In this document: piece after piece, positions 12,255 through 22,538 of the stretch
Position numbering within the stretch: the first letter of the stretch is position 1
Layout of the letters: every line of letters starts with the position of its first letter
DNA from: Sanguinoderma infundibulare
Lineage: Eukaryota; Basidiomycota; Agaricomycetes; Polyporales; Polyporaceae
Length of the DNA: 64,000 bases
Assembly (NCBI GenBank): GCA_032821775.1
Contig: JAVLRN010000002.1
Location: 1,550,001-1,614,000, forward strand
Direction: 5' to 3'
Program-made: the position numbers and the translations under genes
Notes under the pieces: model-generated
The model's database searches: none
What the model was told of the DNA's origin: nothing
Seen by the model: the letters and a program-made list of their open reading frames with translations, nothing else

Positions 12255-13083
12255 TATGCCGGTCAATTTGTACAAAAAATATTTTTCTCGCGCACAGCCC
12301 TCATTTCGATTTTCTCGCGCGCAATCGGGGACAAGCGCCCGCGGTTCGAGGGCTCCGGCTACTGACCTTCACCCACATCGTCCTAATAGCCCTAATTTCA
12401 AATTTCTCGCGCGCAGATTAGTTTTCTCTCGCGCAGTTGGGACACTCGCGTGCACAATCTCGAGGGGCACACACATTTGCTTCCTCAAGCCCGGGAACAT
12501 GTCCTCGAATGGGGACATTGATAGGTATGGGCCGCGATATCTCAGCAGGCGTGATGGGCACGATATCAAGGGGAGAGGAACTCAGAGGGAAAGGAGAGGA
12601 GTACGAGCGCCCCTTTGCGGGCAGTATTGCGGAGCCAGAAGGTGGTCCGAGACGGTATAGCGGCGAGACAGAAGGAATGCCGCGCGAAAGGTCGCCATTG
12701 ATGTCCACCAGAGTGCCCTGTAGGGGGCTCGTGCACGACTTCAAATCGTGGGCCCAAGGGAGGAAACAACTGCTACCGCCATGGATGTCGGGATCAACAG
12801 GCCTTCCGGGAGTGGTCGCAGACGAAGAAGTTGGGGTAGTGTCTCGTTTTCTGAACAGGAGCTTGCGGGCAATGCTGAATTGAGGGAAGCTTGCTTTTTT
12901 GTGTTGAGGACGTCCGTCGGAGAGCTTCGTGATGCCCGGAAGGGAGGGATTGGGAGGGATCAGGACGAAGGCGAGTAGTCGGTGCCCTTCGAACCACGGG
13001 CGCTTGTCCCCAAATGCGCGCGAGAAAATCGAAATGAGGGCTGTGCGCGAGAAAAATATTTTTTGTACAGATTGACCGGCATA
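12255..13083. mobile_element. Non-autonomous TIR DNA transposon, 829 bp
   Basis: Long terminal inverted repeats of about 110-115 bp: left arm 12255 to about 12362, right arm about 12970 to 13083. Both begin TATGCCGGTCAAT and share the A/T run ACAAAAAATATTTTT, CTCGCGCACAGCCCTCATTT and a GGGGACAAGCGCCCG block, with few mismatches. A 6-bp direct repeat CGCGCA flanks both ends (12249-12254 and 13084-13089), as expected for a target-site duplication. The interior carries further CTCGCGCGCA motifs and no transposase frame. Superfamily is not assigned. No second copy was noticed in the window. Confidence 0.78.
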
Positions 13084-13089
13084 CGCGCA

Positions 13090-14389
13090 CACCATTCACT
13101 CCGCAACACTCCGAGTCTGGACTGGGGCCACTCGACTGCACCGCTCCTCGTAGCGGCCGCTGCGCTCGAGATTCACTTCTCTGGGGGAGCTCGAAGGAGG
13201 CATCGGGTAATCAAGTTTAGGTCTGTCGAAATTATGTATACCACCACTGCTAGGCTGCTCATGCATTCGAATTTCGCTGTTCGCAGACTGCAGTTGCAGC
13301 TTCTTCAAGTTTTTAGCCGAAGCCTTCTGGCAAGCGCTCTGCATGATGCATCATTCCGACGTCTCTGATGTCCATGTTGGCTGCCAAACTTTACACCTGG
13401 TCCGTGCGCATGCCCCCCGGGTTTATAAGGCCGCCTCGAGCATTGCTGCACCTCATACTTACCTTGATGGCACGCATCCCTTCATGGACCTGGGTTCGTG
13501 GGCCATGGGGGCCTCTCATAGCACGGCGACCTTGTCCCCAGGGGGACCCTACGGTTTGTACGGGCTTCGGCTCGTGCACCGTCGCAATATTTTCCTGTCC
13601 TGCTTCGGCCCTCGGGCTGGGCAGGCTGTCATTTTTTGCCCTTGCAGGGTTCTAACCCTAACCTTAGATTCAAACGATCTACCATTACATATAAATAACA
13701 ATGTGTTCTTACTATGGAAACTACATCTGTCGCTTATCATACATCGCATCCACACCGTCATGGCACAATCGACGATAGGTGGGAGGGACATTCCCGCCGC
13801 TGGGCTCATTGCCTCGAAGGTGTGACACCTCCAAAGCCATGGTCCTCGTTAATCCATTTGATACTGGCGGCACTTTCAGGGGATCCGAAAGACAAGATCT
13901 GCTGACTGTAATCAAGATCGGCGTTCAATCTATTGTTCAGCCATACGTCTCCACTTGAGATCATTGTAAGACCTACTAGTATGATGTTACACTCGATGGT
14001 GGCATTACTAGATGTTGAGACTTTCAGGATCTCGAGGATGAGTACGTACCATTTACTCGTGTTTCCATTGTGCATCATGGATGGCGAATCCAATTTTCGT
14101 TTCGAGCAAGATAAGCAGAAAGGGATTTCGTTGCCGCACTTAAGGGGTGCACAATATTTTACATTGCAATGTACAACAAAGAACTCCCCTCGGACAATGC
14201 TCAGGGCTCGCATGGTAGCAAAAGTGATAGATACAGCGGTTGACGAAAGCGAGCCACGAAATGGGGACATATGTTGGACGCTCAGCGTCGACACGCGAGG
14301 AAGACCTGGAGACCGGATTGTTTACATATACACACGCTTGGTGTGCGCTTTTCTTAGAATGCCGTCCGATGGTAGCCAGCGTCAACGCC
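13090..14389. other. Intergenic, no convincing gene
   Basis: About 1.3 kb. It holds a single telomere-like CTAACCCTAAC near 13651-13662 and open frames without recognisable motifs (for example minus strand 13806-14294). From about 14290 onward the sequence is part of the module-2 duplication: a matching stretch lies at the far end of copy B near 37720-37810. Confidence 0.4.
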
Positions 14390-15580
14390 TCAGACGTTCG
14401 GAGGCGGCACGAAGAGACCTTCACCGTCGCGAGACAAAACAGCCACGTATGGAAGTAGCGTGCTCTTCGACCTCTCTTCTAAGAGCTTCCAATGACGGGT
14501 GGCGTTCGATAGCCGGTCGGCAGTTCTGGCGGAAGCGGCGGCGGATGTTCCGTGGTGTGAATGCTGTGCGCCTTGGGACGGCCACGGCACGTTGTGCACC
14601 ATGAGGTTCCGGCGGTACGCCCTGACGAGCCTACGCGTTGCGCGTGCAGCATCGGCAGAGCTGGCGGTGCACCGTGCGAGCACAATAGTAGTCGGTACTG
14701 TGGGATACGGCGGGGGGTTGGTTTGTCTGCGGTATGGAGGGAGCGTGTCGGTGGAGTGTGAGCGAGATGTGCCATCAAGGATCCCAGCAGGCGGACGAGT
14801 AGGGATGGATGACTGGGCCTGTGCTTCAGAGTCGTTGGCAGGTGTGTCCTCCTTGACTTCTGAGTGCTCGTTCTTGGAGTCGTCCTCAACAACCGCCGCC
14901 TGAGACTCCGCTTTCGACGAAGGATCCACAACTTGTGCATTAGCAGCGGAGGAGGTCGGGACTGCTTCTAAACATTCGTCAGCAGTCGATCTAACTGATT
15001 CATGACTAACGTACGCACCTAGAGGCTGTGGAGAATCCCGAGTGGCGGGATCATTCTGACGTTGTGCCAGGGCCTTTCTTCTTTCACTACTGGTGGTCTG
15101 TACGTCACACGGTGTCAGCTGGCAGATGAGAACTGCATGATGAGAGGACGTACGGAAACGCTAGCTCTGAGACCCACAAGTTGGTTAGAGCATACTGCAA
15201 TTTCGCCTGAAAGGCCTCTCCACCATTGCTTGATTTCTTGCCGACGAGTCTCCGCAGCGAACGCATCCGCTCGCAGACGTCTAACACGATCGCACACACT
15301 AATATCCCTTCAGTCCACTCGTCGCAAAAAGACAAGTATGTAGCACTCACTTTCCAATCTGTCTCTTGACGTCAGATAAGTATTCTCCTCCATCGTCGTC
15401 AAAGAGACCTTCCTCTTCAACGGATCGAAGCAGGGCCTCTGTCTCCTCGAGTGTCTGGTCGAAGGTACGAAGGCGTTTTAACGGAAGTCGGCCATACACG
15501 AACGCGACAAAGAGTTGGACGAAGGTCAAAAGGCCCAAGACGCTGCCGATGACGCCCCAGATGTCGTAGCCACTAGCCAT
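14390..15580 (-). CDS. Module-2 protein M, copy A: single-pass membrane / coiled-coil protein
   Basis: CDS complement(14390..14967, 15019..15097, 15154..15298, 15351..15580), 343 aa. Exon 1 has one hydrophobic helix (about residues 8-28, GVIGSVLGLLTF) after a very short N-terminus, then an acidic helix (TLEETEALLRSVEEEG). Exon 2 is a charged amphipathic helix with RRLRADAFAAETRRQEIKQ and WWRGLSG. Exons 3-4 are low complexity with Pro/Ser/Glu-rich segments, a TLPPYRRQTNPPPYPTVP motif and a basic helix near the C-terminus. Function unknown; I do not recognise the family. The paralogue at 36524 has the same four exons, with exons 1-3 of identical size. A more distant relative at 26682 keeps the 145-nt second exon. 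It is divergent from kinase A. Confidence 0.75.
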
Positions 15581-16056
15581 GTTTAGAATACGGCTCGTGA
15601 TCAGTAAAATATGGAGGTGCTCGTGATGTGTGCAGCACTCTTGGAGTGGCGTAGTGCCAGTGCGAGAGGAGGGGAGGATTGCAAACGAGAGATGGGTGAG
15701 CTGAACGGGGTTTTAACGAGGGACACACGAGACAATCGCACGTTGTACAACCGCTGCGGAGATGCTGGCCTGGAGTGGCTCAAGGCCATGACAGAAACGC
15801 GTGGAGGGAGCATGTCCGACGACCAACAGACGGCAGCCAAAGGCCGACAGACAAAGGACAGCCACTGGCGCTAGCAGGACTCGTACTGGGCCCAATCTAG
15901 ATCTGATCGGCGTTCATGATGAGCGCTTATTGACCGACGAACTCTGCGAGTCCGACCACGGCTTGCCAACCACCGCCCTCACTTGGCCTCACCGCCATCT
16001 GTCCTGCTCCCCTCCTTCACAACGTGCATAGCCTGTGACTTCCATCTGACCACTTA
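15581..16056. promoter_or_regulatory. Shared divergent promoter region of module-2 copy A
   Basis: 476 bp between the starts of M and K. The matching interval in copy B is 470 bp (36054-36523) and highly similar throughout, including a conserved stretch around GGTTGTACAACGTGCGA read on the M strand. Conservation may reflect recent duplication rather than function. Confidence 0.5.
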
Positions 16057-17371
16057 ATGGGCTCTTTACCCGCCTACGCTTATCTCAGTCCTCAAGGAGA
16101 ACAGTTCGAAGCCGAGCTCCTTCGCAAAGGCATCTATGACTTGCTATCAGCCGAGGTTTACTGGCAGAAACGGCAACAATTCCTGGACGAGCGCGGGTAC
16201 CAGTTAAGGCGTCGTTATCAACCCGGGTGGAAACCGTCATGGGAGAACACGAACTTGAACCCGACGTACTGCGAGGACTCCATCTTGCTAGACGTGAGTT
16301 GTCGTGCGTTCGTTCGTTATGGGCTTATGATTCCTACTTAGACGTTGCCTTGTAGACTTACAACGTCATCGACGCTATTCATGTTCCAAGTAAAGAGCGG
16401 GTCTCGATCAAGCGCACATCTAATGGCACCAAGGAGATCGACATCGCCCGATACCTAACATCAATCCACGCCTCCGACAACCACTGCGTTCCTATTCGCG
16501 AAGTGTTTCGGGACCCGTTTGAACCCCAGAGGACATTGGTGGTCATGCCTTACTTACTCCCGTTCAATCAACCGGACTTCGAGGCCGTGGGCGAAGTCGT
16601 CGATTTCGTCCTTCAAGCACTTGAGGTTCGTCTGATTCCGCTGTGTGCCCGCTCGTCCTGATCAACGCGCAGGGTCTCGACTTCCTGCACAGGAATCGCA
16701 TAGCCCATCGGTGAGTCCTCCGGTACCCCATCTCCTGTCGTCCTTCCTAGCCGTCGATTTTTAAGGGATATAGCACCTCCAAATATGATGATGGACGGAC
16801 GAGCCCTGTATCCCAATGGTCACCATCCTGTGCGACGAAACTTCTCAGAAGACGCGGTGTACGAGCTCACTCCTCTCTCGCGACTTGAACACCCCGTACG
16901 TTACTTCTACATTGACTTTGGTATCTCTATTCGTTTCTTCGAGGATGCTGCTCCCCCCCTCGCGGTGGGTGTCATCGGTCGATACAAAGAAGCACCGGAG
17001 ATGTCGTACGATGTACCATACGACGCCTACAAGGTCGACGTCTGGGCACTGGGGAACCTCTTCTTGAAAGAGTTCTTAGAGGTACGACGTTAATCTCTCG
17101 GTTGAGGTCAATGTTGACGGCTTTGCAGATGTACCATGGCCTCGAGTTCCTCCAGCCGCTCGTCGATGCTATGCAACGAACGGATCCCACCGCTCGAATC
17201 ACCGCTCGGGATGCCATTGCCATGTTCGAGAACATACGAGCGAAGCTAAATAGCCTTTTCCTGCGCTGGAGATTGCGTTCGAGGACGGAAACGACCTCCG
17301 AGAGAGTCGTATATGATACTCTAGCGGTAGCTCGAGAAGGCCTTTACCACCTCAAGCGGCTCGTCACATAA
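16057..17371 (+). CDS. Module-2 protein K, copy A: protein-kinase-like protein
   Basis: CDS join(16057..16293, 16356..16625, 16673..16710, 16766..17081, 17129..17371), 367 aa. Kinase landmarks are present: beta-3 lysine K98 in VSIKRT, catalytic loop HRDIAPPN (D183, N188) assembled across an intron, IDFGIS (D232), EAPEMS, and DVWALGN in subdomain IX. The glycine-rich loop is not recognisable, so ATP binding is either atypical or uses a cryptic loop. The N-terminal 79 residues are basic and aromatic (YWQKRQQFLDERGYQLRRRY). The C-terminal exon is a helical, basic segment ending in VAREGLYHLKRLVT. All junctions are canonical. Catalysis is plausible but unproven. Copy B at 34736 has identical exon sizes. 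Confidence 0.82.
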
Positions 17372-17895
17372 CTACCTTCGCTATGTGAGTGCTTCCGTCT
17401 GTGTGTTCTCAGAGGGATGCCCGTCTGACACTGCGAGCGACATTAGCTGCTGCTTTTGCTCTGCTCTCCGTAGCGTAATCTATCAGATCTCCACTGGTTT
17501 CAAACGACGTTTCGATGCGAGAGGGTTATGAATTTTATACATTCACGATGCACGCGACAACGAGCTACGACTAGGTACTATCCTCCTGTATCAATTCCTT
17601 GTACATTTTGGACGAGAATATAAATGCACTACAACACGAGGCAGATGGTATAGTGGGAGACGAAACATGCGATAAAGAGGACGGACTGTCCGCTATGCGA
17701 ACCATCGACGAGACTCGCGAGTTGAAATCCTCATCGGCATGCATTTCTATGGAGATCCCGAGACTCTATGAGGGCGAGAAGATCTGATTCGACGAGGAGC
17801 TCAGGCGGCCGTGGCGACAACAGCGGATGTAGTGGGTCTTGCAAGTACGTCGAAAGCTCACATATCCCCCAGCCGTTCACTGAAGCAGAGCACAG
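17372..17895. other. Interval between kinase A and the duplicated terminal exon
   Basis: 524 bp absent from kinase copy B. A short open frame at 17599-17787 has no recognisable feature. The 3' end supplies a CACAG acceptor directly before the duplicated exon. Confidence 0.35.
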
Positions 17896-18138
17896 CTGTA
17901 TCACGGCCTCGACTTTCTCCAACCCCTCGTAGACGCAATGCGGGAGCCGCATCCCCAACGTCGCTTCAGTGTGACGGATGCAATGACCACGTTCGAGACC
18001 ATCAGGACCAAGCTGACCAGCACCACCCGACGATGGAGACTGCGCTCCAGGACGGAGACGACCTCCGAGAGGGTCGTCTATGACACTGTGGCTGTAGCCC
18101 GTGAGGGGCTGCACTATCTCAAACGACTTGTCGCGTAA
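17896..18138 (+). other. Second copy of the kinase terminal exon (possible alternative last exon)
   Basis: 243 nt, exactly the length of kinase A exon 5, preceded by a CAG acceptor and ending in TAA. It reads LYHGLDFLQPLVDAM at the start and shares RWRLRSRTETTSERVVYD with both kinases. Over the last 33 codons before the stop I count about 17 synonymous against 4 amino-acid-changing differences relative to kinase A exon 5, suggesting it evolved as coding sequence. It is either an alternative 3' exon of kinase A (phase compatible) or the last remnant of another kinase copy. Confidence 0.65.
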
Positions 18139-20301
18139 CTAGACTGCTTTATGAGTTCCTTTCCCTTTACGAAGTAGTGCGCGCACTTACTCATGCCCCA
18201 ATGAGTCGCAGCGTGCGCTTTCGACTTGTGCTTGCGATTCTCCGCTACGGAGCTCCAAGACCGTCCCACCCTTCAGATCCACTTCCTAGGTCTGCTATTA
18301 CCTTGATGTGGCATCGTTATCTGCTTGTACTAGCCGAGACATCCGGAGTTCCGTACCGCTATCACCCATGCATACTGTCATATGTTGTATTCTCTTGTCC
18401 TCGAGGGCAAGTATCCAGAGTTGGATCGTGCTGGATCTGCTACCCATATATCTAATCTAGTGCTTTCGCCGCCAGGATGCGTCGTTTTATTTCATCTCAT
18501 TCTGAGCTTCGAGAAACGACGCATCGCTGTGTACTGCAGTGCTCGCGTTCGGAAGCTTTCTCTGCGCTCGCCAGTGCGCATACTGTAAACCTCGCGCCCG
18601 CGATTCGAGGCCGCGTCATGAACACGGCGAGTGGCACACCCTTCTACATGCATTAAAACGGCGTGCACCAGCTACGGCCCTCGGCGTATAGCGAGGAGAC
18701 CTTTCCATGATGTGGCTGTGTGAGAATCGTGTCAGGTTCCTTTGTGGGTGCTCAGCCCAGTGGGCATGCATACCCCACGCGCGCACGCAGTCGACGCGTG
18801 GCTTGCAATATGCGGATGAGCATTCTTGGACCAGTGCGAGACAGGCTCCGAAGGCCGCGTCATCTGCTACGGCATGCATCGCACATCTGCTGAGACGGAA
18901 AGGTGACCGACGGAGGCTGGTCAGGCCTTCGTTTTCGTTTGCTCTCCACGCTCGACGCGATCGAATGTATACCCTGTTAGTAGAATCGAGAGAGAAAGTG
19001 GCTGATGCTTGTCGGGACTCCGCGAATCGGCATCACGGGTAGCGCGACAGCAAGGGGAGGTAGGACACCGTCGGCGGTGGAAGCCGGCGATGAACTTGAT
19101 GTCTGAGGACTTCTGTCGCACGAAACGGCATGCACAACCAGGTGGATCTGCGATGTGTGGATGTCAATTCCTGTACCCCACTTCTCACGAGGAATGCGAA
19201 AGGCGTACCTATCAGGTTCTATTCGATTCGGTCGCGACTCGCGCTACCTACGACATGGACGCCTCGACCGGCCAGGCCCAGAGCAGCCAGTACTATTCCA
19301 CAGGCATGAGCCGAGAACGCCTCTCTGTCTATACAGCGCGTGATATGTAGTGATATTGCAACATACGGAGATCAACGTAGAGAGAGATGAGACGAGACGA
19401 GACCGAAAGCAGCAGTATATACGGGGTACTTGATGTTTGGACGGGGGAATACGAGATATGGCACATGTACATGATATCGATGAGATACGGGAGACGGGAA
19501 AATACTGTGCGTACATATGCGCCGGGCACGCGTAGGTACGGAACGGGACACATACGAGACAGTCGGGGAACAAAGTGTGATTGTGAACAGTATGTTGATG
19601 GTTGAGCCTGGGAGTGGACTGGGATGACGAGATGGATGGAAATGCAATGGCATGGCATGCGAATGACGAGTCCAATCACGATTAGCCCTACAAGATGGAG
19701 AGAGATGGGGAGAGACGCGGAAAAGGCAGGTGTGTATGGAGACAACAGCCAATCAGTAATCTGAACGTAGCAAGAATTGGTGAGGGGAGTAATCAGGGTT
19801 AGGGAGGGAACAAGGAGGCGGAAGACTGGGTGATTGGAATGAAGGAAGCGGGGAGATACCACGGAAAACGACAAACGATAGACAGTTCCAATACATGATG
19901 GACAGAGAGCAAATGGATAATCATTATGACCAGGGTGGGGGATAAGATGTACGGTGTAGATGGTGACCGAGGGGCAATGGTGTTGAACGGAGACTGGATG
20001 CCGATGTAGCAGATGGCCGAATGTGCAGAGGGTCCACGAGTAACTAGATGGTAGCGTAACGTATGAACAGAATAACGGATGGGAAGGACTGTACGGCCGC
20101 AAAGAAGCCAAAAGACTACAAGATCATACAGTATATGGGTCGAAAGTCCGCGCGTCGGATATGGCGATGTCGGGGAGGGAGAATGAGAGACAGAGCGGCG
20201 CTGCCGGCAGGAGAAGGATACGGGGAGGACGAGTGTGAGCCTGCGACGCAGAACCGAAACGCAATAATGATAAGTGACGACGGCACTTGGATGGGACCAG
20301 C
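18139..20301. other. Gene-free stretch; kinase 3' flank and long pyrimidine-rich 3' flank of Cdh1
   Basis: About 2.2 kb. Near 18540-18690 a block matches, inverted, the 3' flank of kinase B (about 34320-34480), including ACACGGCGAGTGGCACAC. From about 19370 to 20300 the plus strand is strongly purine-rich, so downstream of Cdh1 the sense strand is C/T-rich; this leaves long but feature-less minus-strand frames. No convincing gene. Confidence 0.4.
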
Positions 20302-22252
20302 CTAGCGGATGAGACGGCCGTAATCCAGTCGGCTCTCCTGCCGCGCCTGGTGAGTTTCCTTCTTGGGGAACGCGTTCCAGAATCGTAGTGTCTCGTCGCC
20401 TGCACCGGTCACGATGGTCTCGCCCTCTGGGCTCATCGCGAGGTAGAGGACACGATGCGTATGACCAGTGAGGGATGCCACCATTTCGAGACTCGGGTAC
20501 TTCCAGATGCAGATCTGGTTCTGCGCCGTCGTAGACGAGAACCCATGTGTCGACACGATCTCGTGCGACGTCAGCGACCAGATCAGGTTGCACACCTGAA
20601 ACACTGTCAGTAACGTCTTAGGCGACTAGGGAAAGGGTAGACTAACCTGGCTGCCAGTGTCAAGCTCGTACAACATCGTGCCGGTCTGGACGTTCCAAAA
20701 CCGTATATGCTTGTCCGCGGTTCCTCCTCCGGTGGCAAGGACGCCAGAGACGTGTGGGTCCCAAGCGAGAGCTTTGACGGCGGCAGTATGTTCGTGGAAT
20801 TTCCACAACGGGGTGTCTCCATCATCGCCACCGCTCGTCGAACTCCCCGGGACGTTGCCGACACGTCCTGGGGTGCCACCCAAACCACCAGGGCGCTTCG
20901 AGCCCCTTAGGTCCCAGATACAGACCTTGTTGTCGTTTCCGCCGCTGGCAAGTGTTGCTGCTTGCGGCCCCCCGTCACCACTCCAACGTAACCCACACAC
21001 CTCCTGTCGGTGTCCCTGACATCGCTTGAACGGCCGCATGCTGGCCTCTCGCACATCGCGATGGTGAACCATACGATCGCGAGAGCCTGAGCTCAGGATA
21101 TGGGAGTTCCAGGAAAGGGCACCAATACGTTGAGTGTGAGCGCGCTCGTACGTCCGGGTAAGCTGGAGCGTATTTGCGTCGTAGATGTGCAATCGCCCGG
21201 ACAGTGTGCCCACAGCGAGCGTTGTCCCCTGCAAAATTCGTTAACATTCCGGTTCTGATGCCACAGCGCAAAGGATGTAGAAGACAACCAGCCCGAAAAG
21301 CTGCGCCAGCGATCCTGGGATCATCCGAGGCGGGAGGCGAGCGGAAAATGCCGGCCATTGTTCAAACGGCCCAAATCGAAGAACAATGCAGAGTGGTTGG
21401 GGACGAGCGCCGTGTATTATGTGGCAAAAGTCGCACGCGTACCTTCTGAACCCATGAGACTGAGCTAATGGTGTCGTGGAGGTTACCCAGATCGCATAGT
21501 TTGGAGACTTGAGCGGTGTGTGCTGTCCACAGGTACACACACGGCCCGAGACCTACACCAAGCACGTTCGTACTGGACCAGTCGACGAGATTGAGGTAGA
21601 AATCATCGGCCAGCTCGGGCGCGTCCAATACGCGATATGGCGTCTTGCAAACGCTCCGTAGCTGTCGCCGGGGGCTTTCCAGCAGCAGGCGGCTCTCCGC
21701 ACGGACGGGGCTCATCGCGTATGCTTCGTCGGTGGGCATATCTAGGCGCCGAGAGGGAGTGGTCGGGTTCGATCGAGTTGGAGAGTTGTATGCAAACAAG
21801 CGGCGACGAGTAGGCGTGGTCGGGTTGGTTGCGGATGTAGTTGGAGGGCGCACTGGCGACCCAGGCCGTTGCGGTGAAGCCGGCGTGACCTCGGTATGGA
21901 GGATCGTGGTGAAGATGGAGTTTGCCTGCTCCTTCAGCGCGTCGGACTCGGTGGGAATGATTCGGTTCTTGCTTGGGGTCGAGGGTGTGGCGTCGTCCAT
22001 GAGGTGGAACGTTGTTCTCATGTCCCCCGCATCGCGAGATGGCACGAACCGGTCTCCATAGTCTCTATGTGCGTTCCGCTCTGGGCTCTCTGGGGTCGCT
22101 CCGTCGCTCGTGCCGGGCCTCGAGTCCAACGAGGGCGTAGAGGTCGAAGGAGCAGGGAATACGGGACGGAACCGCGCGCGGTTTTTCCTGGGGCTGTCTT
22201 CGTCGGTCCCGCGTAGGCGTTTCCCAAACGGGGAATTCTTGAGTCCGGCCAT
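20302..22252 (-). CDS. CDH1: APC/C activator Cdh1 (Fizzy-related, Hct1/Ste9)
   Basis: CDS complement(20302..20595, 20647..21228, 21443..22252), 561 aa. The N-terminus carries a C-box DRFVPSR at about residues 67-73, used to bind the anaphase-promoting complex. A Ser/Thr-Pro-rich region with many CDK-like sites follows ([13 protein letters not shown]). The seven WD repeats run from about 235 to 540 ([49 protein letters not shown]). The protein ends in the Ile-Arg (IR) tail GRLIR that docks on Cdc27/APC3. This combination separates Cdh1/Cdc20 from other WD proteins; the C-box context and length favour Cdh1. A 7-repeat propeller reads substrate KEN and D boxes. Divergent from SPT7. Confidence 0.92.
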
Positions 22253-22538
22253 TGTTGCTGTGCAGATTGTGGTCAAAGGCGGGGAGCAGAGGAAGATTCG
22301 AGCATGGGCAAGCGGGAGGGCGGAGAGTGGTCGTGGTGGTTGGTGGCAGACGGCGCGAGCGCGACATCGCGAGACGCGACGCGACTTTTTATACTCCGCC
22401 TCAGACTCCGATAATGCAACAGTGGGTCCGCTTGCCGCGGCGTAGCCCAGCTTACCCGGCATCTCGCGAATAATCTGGGCGGAGTCTAAATACCCACCTT
22501 GTTCCGCAACCCCCACCGACCCCGCGCATGGATCGACT
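22253..22538. promoter_or_regulatory. Compact divergent promoter, CDH1 / SPT7
   Basis: 286 bp between the two start codons. A TTTTTATACTCC stretch near 22385-22396 could act as a TATA element. Both genes presumably initiate within this interval. Confidence 0.45.

Noticed and set aside
13651..13662. CTAACCCTAAC, telomere-like
   Set aside because: Under two repeat units, so chance or a trivial interstitial motif.
13806..14294. Minus-strand frame of 162 codons
   Set aside because: No recognisable motif, odd composition, no splice partners.
19329..20111. Long minus-strand open frame rich in Ser, Pro, Val and His
   Set aside because: Composition follows the C/T-rich strand bias; no domain, no start context, and it lies in the 3' flank of CDH1.
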